Shown one piece after another: positions 59,514-64,000 of a stretch of DNA of 64,000 nucleotides. Both the position numbers and the translations under genes were made by a program. Source of the stretch: Clonostachys chloroleuca (taxonomy: Eukaryota > Ascomycota > Sordariomycetes > Hypocreales > Bionectriaceae). The stretch lies in NCBI GenBank assembly GCA_037952775.1, contig JBANAY010000001.1:4588001-4652000 (forward strand). Direction: 5' to 3'. A model generated the notes under the pieces. That model was given only the letters and a program-made list of their open reading frames with translations. It was not told where the DNA came from and did not search any database. Numbering within the stretch: position 1 is the first letter of the stretch; each line of letters begins with the position of its first letter.

Positions 59514-60108
59514 TTAGTTGGTTTCTTTCGAGTACAGTTGATAAAAAGCCAGGAAGGGAAATGAAAAGACATGGGAATAGAAAGCTAAACAGTACTTACT
59601 CCAGAAATCAACCGCAGTTGAATTGAAAACATAAATGAGCCAGAAGAATACTGGGAAAATAACCGCCACGCAACACATTGCTTGGATATTATAAGCAGCG
59701 AAGACGGACGATATTGGTTGCGCTACCTCGCCGAATATGGTCCAGATAATAACGAGTCGATAGATGCTGAAAGCTGATGCTGATATCGGGGGCCCAACAA
59801 GAAGTGTATGCACAAGGTCGCGAATACGGAACCCGCCCGAGAATTCGTACTCGACGGGAATCCGATAATGAAGCAAAGTGTGAATTGCTGTGAGCAAGGC
59901 TGCCCAGGCCCAGGCATACGCAAAGCCGACAAACTGACATCAATGTAGGTTATTAATGATGCGCTATCTCCTCAGCAGAGAGTTAGATTACGTACCGGGG
60001 ACAAGGCGGGCGAACCACCAGCATAATGATTAGGCAAATAGTCTCTCCAAGCACCACGACGACTCCAAACGGAGTAAGAGTTCTGTGTATTCTCTCTTCA
60101 TGTGTCAT
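59514..60108 (-). CDS. Multi-spanning membrane protein of unknown function
   Basis: Exons 60108-59992 and 59933-59514, joined by a 58-nt intron (GTAATC...TCAG), give 178 residues. Four or five hydrophobic segments are seen: FGVVVVLGETICLIIMLVV, FAYAWAWAALLTAIHTLL, SIYRLVIIWTIF and CCVAVIFPVFFWLIYVF. Between them lies FSGGFRIRDLVHTLLVGPP. A GTAAGT after VDFW could serve as another donor, extending the gene to a hydrophobic exon near 59300. I do not recognise the family. It might be a small transporter, a membrane-bound cyclase-like protein, or part of a longer gene. Confidence 0.45.
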
Positions 60109-60414
60109 TGCCTTAGTGTCTGTTGTGTTGCTCGATTGGTGCGGCCCGCGCCCCAGAAGTTGGCGTTCGGGCTGTATTGCGGCCCAAACGAAACAAACTC
60201 ATGGGCCGTAAGACTCGTTGGGTGGCTCTGTCGACGTATGATATTTTGGCGAACTTCCTATACGTTACATGTGAACATGGTATTCACGCATAGACACCCC
60301 ATCAGGTCGACTGTATCTCGCCTTCTAATTCCTCGCGTTTTCGCCTCCAAGCTCTTTCGTGCGCATCAAACCGTTGGGCCAACTGGAGCGAGTCTTCATC
60401 TCCAACATGGGAAG

Positions 60415-60949
60415 TTAGTCGAGTAAGCTCGCTTGCCTGGGAAGTCTGTCCTTCGTCCGAGAGACCACTGGTTCGTATCGATTCGGCAACCGGAGATTTG
60501 TAGGTAGCAACTGCACCCAGAAGAGCACGGCAGTGAGATGCGTAACCACGGCTATCAAGGTGTACGATAATAGTCTAACGGAAAGATTCGGAAAAGGGTT
60601 TACTTGCGCATTTAGCTGGAATAATTGTAGAAATGCCAGATAAGCCAGACTAAGCACACAGTGACCAAGTCGATGAAGAGAAGGCTAAAACAGCGCACAT
60701 ACACATAGTTCCTGCGGTGCCAGACGACGAAGAAATTGAAGAAGTCAATAAAATTCAAAACAACGCCGTTAAAAGAAGCGCAAGCAGGACCTGAGCCTGG
60801 CTGGCGGCTGCTTTATTGCGGAAATCCTCATGGTGCCGGAAGTAGGTAATTGATGGAGCGAGTGAACTAGGCCGTAGGCCAAACACCAACAACTGGAGGA
60901 TTTGTAGAGAATTCCGGATCAAGATCCGAGAGTCTCTGTTGTATTTCAT
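60415..60949 (-). pseudogene. Possible multi-spanning membrane protein with unresolved frames
   Basis: Starting with MKYNRDSRILIRNSLQILQ at 60949, hydrophobic protein-like sequence runs through three different frames: LAPSITYFRHHEDFRNK, then NFIDFFNFFVVWHRRNYVYV, then LLSYTLIAVVTHLTAVLFWVQLL, stopping at 60415. About four membrane spans in total are implied. I could not find splice pairs that join all three frames with introns of normal size, so it is either spliced in a way I missed or decayed. Family not recognised. Confidence 0.35.
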
Positions 60950-61355
60950 GGCGACGCGTCGTGTTGGCTGGAGGATAGGCCTAAAAGGGGGAGCAACCCT
61001 TCTGTGTAATGAACGAGAATGAATATGAACCGTTGCGGCTGAAGGTCACATTTGTGCTGTCCACCACTTTTTCTTTTGTGGTGAGGCGAGCAGCGAAAAA
61101 ATTAAAGGTTGCATTTCAATCCACACAAATCGACAAGTGATATACCAACTAAAACCTGGCAAGGTAGTGTTGTGTTTGGTACCTAGTAGATACCTACGGA
61201 CACTGTCCAAATGATGTGTCAGTTTATTGTTCCAGCTGAAAGCACTAGAACGAGCATGTGCATAATCTGACTAATAGGTGGCAGCAATGTCTTGGCTGCT
61301 TTTTTTTTCTTTCAGCCTTTTAGGTGATCATAAACATTGTGTAGGGTGATTCTGA
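60950..61355. other. Divergent intergenic region, no gene seen
   Basis: 406 bp between the minus-strand membrane gene and the HET-domain gene. A poly-T tract lies near 61301. Confidence 0.5.
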
Positions 61356-63775
61356 ATGACTCTTTGCCCTCTCCTGCAGCCATCAGTGATCATAGAGGTT
61401 ATAGAATCCCTTTGCCAACGGCTCCAGGCGTTTGCCAAGGGCCAGTACGAGTATCGCGGATACAAGCTCAAAGACCTTCTTGAATCAGCCACTCAAGGCT
61501 GTTCCTTTTGTTCGATGCTCGTTGAGAACTTGGAATTGGTAGCTCAGGGGAAGGACCAACGTTTGCTTCGAGATCGCGAACGTGGTTTGCTCGAGAACAG
61601 CCATGGTCAGATGGCTAAATGGTTTTCCAAGGACCAACTCGCCCTTCTCTTCATGAAATTGTATAGTACCGTCAATACCATCTGGGTCCATTTCGCTGCC
61701 GGCCGCGCAAGTTCCCACGATGCCTCTAGACTCGAAATTTCCTTTTTGAAAGTCTTCATCTCACTCCCGTCTCTCGAAACCCTGAAGGGAGACGCCCTCA
61801 CCTATAGCATTTCCCTCCACACTGCTGCTGACCCAGGTAAGTCTGCGTAGTCAAGATTCTAATATCAGGCTTCTGATGCGTTCTCCTCAGGAACGAAAGC
61901 CTACGATTCAGGGGATATTGTTGGCAGTCTCTACGTCGAGTCGCACCACTCAGCATCAACACACCACGAGATCATTAAGTTATGGCATAAACATTGCATT
62001 GAGTGTCATGAAGAATGCATTAAAACCATGTCGAAGACAAATTCCATCGACCCTGAAAATGTCCCCCTTCCTTCTCGTTGCCTCGAGGTTGTGACCAACG
62101 ATCTACAAAAGCCACCAGATGCACCGCCTTATACCTTTGTTCTGCGAGAAACCTCGGGCTGGGGGAAGTACATTACGCTGAGCCATCGTTGGACGGAAGA
62201 AACCGAGAAGTACAAAACCATAACCCGAAACCTAAACTGTCGTATGGGTCTGTGTCATGTGTCTTGCCAGCAGTGTCAGGGCAACCCCATGGAGCTGATG
62301 TCCCTCTTCAAAGATGCCGGCCAGCTCAGTGCTGGGCTTGGGATAAAATATATATGGATTGATACACTTTGCATTGTCCAGGACGACAATGAAGACTGGG
62401 AGAAAGAGTCTGCAAAAATGGCAGATTGTTACCAGAATTCGTGGCTCACAATCTCAGCGACCTCTCTGTCAGTGGATGGTGGGCTTTTCGGGGATATCCC
62501 CAGCGAAACCATCCCGCGGATAACGCGGCTACCTTACAGAGATGAAGATGGAGTTCAGCATGGACACTTCTATGTCCAGTGCATGGAAGCGGAGGCTCTT
62601 TCCATGGACTATAAAACTAATGTTAGTCAGAGTTCGCTGCTGAGTCGAGGTTGGGTATGCCAGGAGTGGCTGCTTAGTCGTCGAATATTGTCTTTTTCGA
62701 GGGCAGGGCTATTTGTTCAATGCCAGACAGAGCCTCCTAGAAGTCTTCTTGGTGACTCGGTAAATGACACGGCACAATATGGCTCTACTGGCATTTCGAT
62801 TAGAAGGATACTGGGAATTGATACTTTGAGCTCATCTACAATTCTCGAGTCATGGTTTGCCGTTGTTGAGTTTATTCAGGGCTGGAACTCAAAAATCTGG
62901 AAGAAGATCGACTTATTGCTTTAGCAGGCGTGGCGAAGGAATTCGGCCTTGCTATTGAACGAGAAGAGGGAGAACGTCCAGGAAATGGAGCTGAACCTAC
63001 TAAATATCGATACATCTCTGGGCTTTGTTTTGGTCAATGGAGATGTTTATTGTGGGAGCAGGCCTCTACCGGAGAGAGATTGAGAATTGGTGGTATACCA
63101 AGTTGGTCATGGGCTTCTATGACAATAAGGAAGACAAGTAACCGGGAAGAAAATGTCATGGCTGGGATGCCCGTGCAATGGGCCACGCTACCGCAAGATG
63201 ACGAGTTGCCGGCATGTGTTTGTAGCTTTGCAGGGGCGCGCACTGTCCCAACTATTGATGCCCTCGAAGGTAATTATAGGACATTCAAACCTATGTACGA
63301 ACACGCCAGCGTCATCCCCCCCGAAAACGAATATCACGCAAGGCATCGGTTTGCAATGCTCCAGATAAAAGGTAGAGTCTTGAGTACGCATGTTGACCAG
63401 GGGTTCAACAAGTTTGAAAATGTCAATATTGCGGCTGAGTTGACACAGCATTCTCCTGATATTGGGCGCCACATGTGGCGGAGGGTCACGACACCGGCTG
63501 AGCCGAGCATTATATCGGGTTGGGCATCCCTCGAGCATCCAGAGTATCAGATCGATATTTCTGCGACGAATTCGACACTCGAAGCTTTTGTAGTTACCCG
63601 ACGTGGTGGCAATATTTTGGGACTTCCCCCATCATTCCGTGTTATTTTTCTGCGGCGTGTCGAAATACAAGGCTTTGATAGCTGCTTTGAACGGGTTGGG
63701 ACGGGGGAATTATTTGGCAAATGTGTTGATAAGCTTTTTCGAGAAACCAACGAAGACATGGTCTGGTTGGTATAG
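61356..63775 (+). pseudogene. HET-domain (heterokaryon incompatibility) protein with a one-base frame break
   Basis: Exon 1 is 61356-61836 and exon 2 starts at 61891 (intron GTAAGT...CTCAG). The HET domain is clear: YITLSHRWTEE, then IKYIWIDTLCIVQDD, DWEKESAKMADCYQNSWLTISAT, and SRGWVCQEWLLSRRILSF. At about 62870-62880 the frame ends soon after in a stop at 62924, while the family's expected continuation (LEEDRLIALAGVAKEF) begins in the +2 frame and runs to 63775. Comparing the frames, one base, most simply a G, is missing near 62872. The C-terminal part (IPSWSWASM) is otherwise good. HET proteins trigger cell death when unlike strains fuse. As read, the gene yields a protein of about 505 residues that keeps the HET core. 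Such loci are often pseudogenised; a sequence error is the alternative. Confidence 0.82.
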
Positions 63776-64000
63776 TTACTTGAGCCTGTGCTTGGTCATA
63801 GATTGTAAGCAGCCCATGTTTAAAAGTACACTTCAATGTGTAATGATGGGCACGCTGGGTTGGGTCCCGGATGTTCTCATCACCGAGGATTTTCGTTAAT
63901 CTACGCAAATAATTTTTAAGACACAATTAGCATATACAAGACCTCCAATAATGTATAGGCGATGGCCGCCAGATGGAAACACTGCACAAAAGCCATAGTC
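63776..64000. other. Window end, no gene seen
   Basis: 3' flank of the HET-domain gene. No coding signal was seen. Confidence 0.5.

Noticed and set aside
1..64000. CRISPR arrays, rRNA, tRNA and intact transposons
   Set aside because: I looked for regular spaced repeats, tRNA T-loop strings such as GGTTCGA with cloverleaf partners, and transposase motifs, and saw none that held up; a covariance or repeat search would be decisive.

Overview
The window reads as genomic DNA of a filamentous ascomycete (Pezizomycotina). Most genes carry several short GT-AG introns of about 50-80 nt (two are GC-AG). Several families present are typical of such fungi: HET-domain and PNP-NACHT-ankyrin proteins, a chimeric terpene synthase, P2C P-type ATPases, a G1-peptidase-fold protein and F-box proteins. 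Gene density is low and several multi-kilobase stretches show no convincing gene, so the region looks accessory rather than housekeeping. No rRNA, tRNA, CRISPR array or intact transposon was recognised by eye.

Layout. 0-9.3 kb: the start of a probable hybrid histidine kinase, a DNA polymerase kappa gene whose 3' part is out of frame, a secreted CenC-like protein with a Ser/Thr/Pro tail, and an UNC93-like transporter. 10.6-17 kb: an F-box/ankyrin protein, an NCS1 nucleobase permease, and a divergently transcribed PhyH-type dioxygenase; the last two share an interval crowded with GATA sites. 21-29.5 kb: a GT32 glycosyltransferase, then a divergent pair of a bifunctional terpene synthase (cyclase plus prenyltransferase) and a cytochrome P450, a candidate minimal terpenoid cluster. 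29.9-33.8 kb: a ten-exon P2C-type P-type ATPase. 38.4-47.3 kb: a secreted G1-peptidase-like protein without the expected catalytic residues, a small possibly truncated ORF, a 1517-residue PNP-NACHT-ankyrin NLR-like receptor, and an F-box protein. 49.6-52.1 kb: a small GPI-type Ser/Ala-rich wall protein and an Mpv17/PMP22 protein. 53.4-56.8 kb: a second, almost intronless P2C ATPase. 57.8-63.8 kb: an NAD(P)-binding epimerase/NmrA-like protein, membrane-protein genes of unknown role, and a HET-domain gene broken by a one-base frame change.

How the genes may work together. The terpene synthase would build a C20/C25 prenyl diphosphate, cyclise it and pass the hydrocarbon to the adjacent P450. The permease and dioxygenase may form a nitrogen-regulated uptake/oxidation pair. 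The NLR-like and HET genes belong to fungal allorecognition and innate-immunity repertoires; the HET gene shows the decay common in such loci. Gene models were assembled by hand from splice signals, reading-frame arithmetic and remembered family patterns, without database searches.
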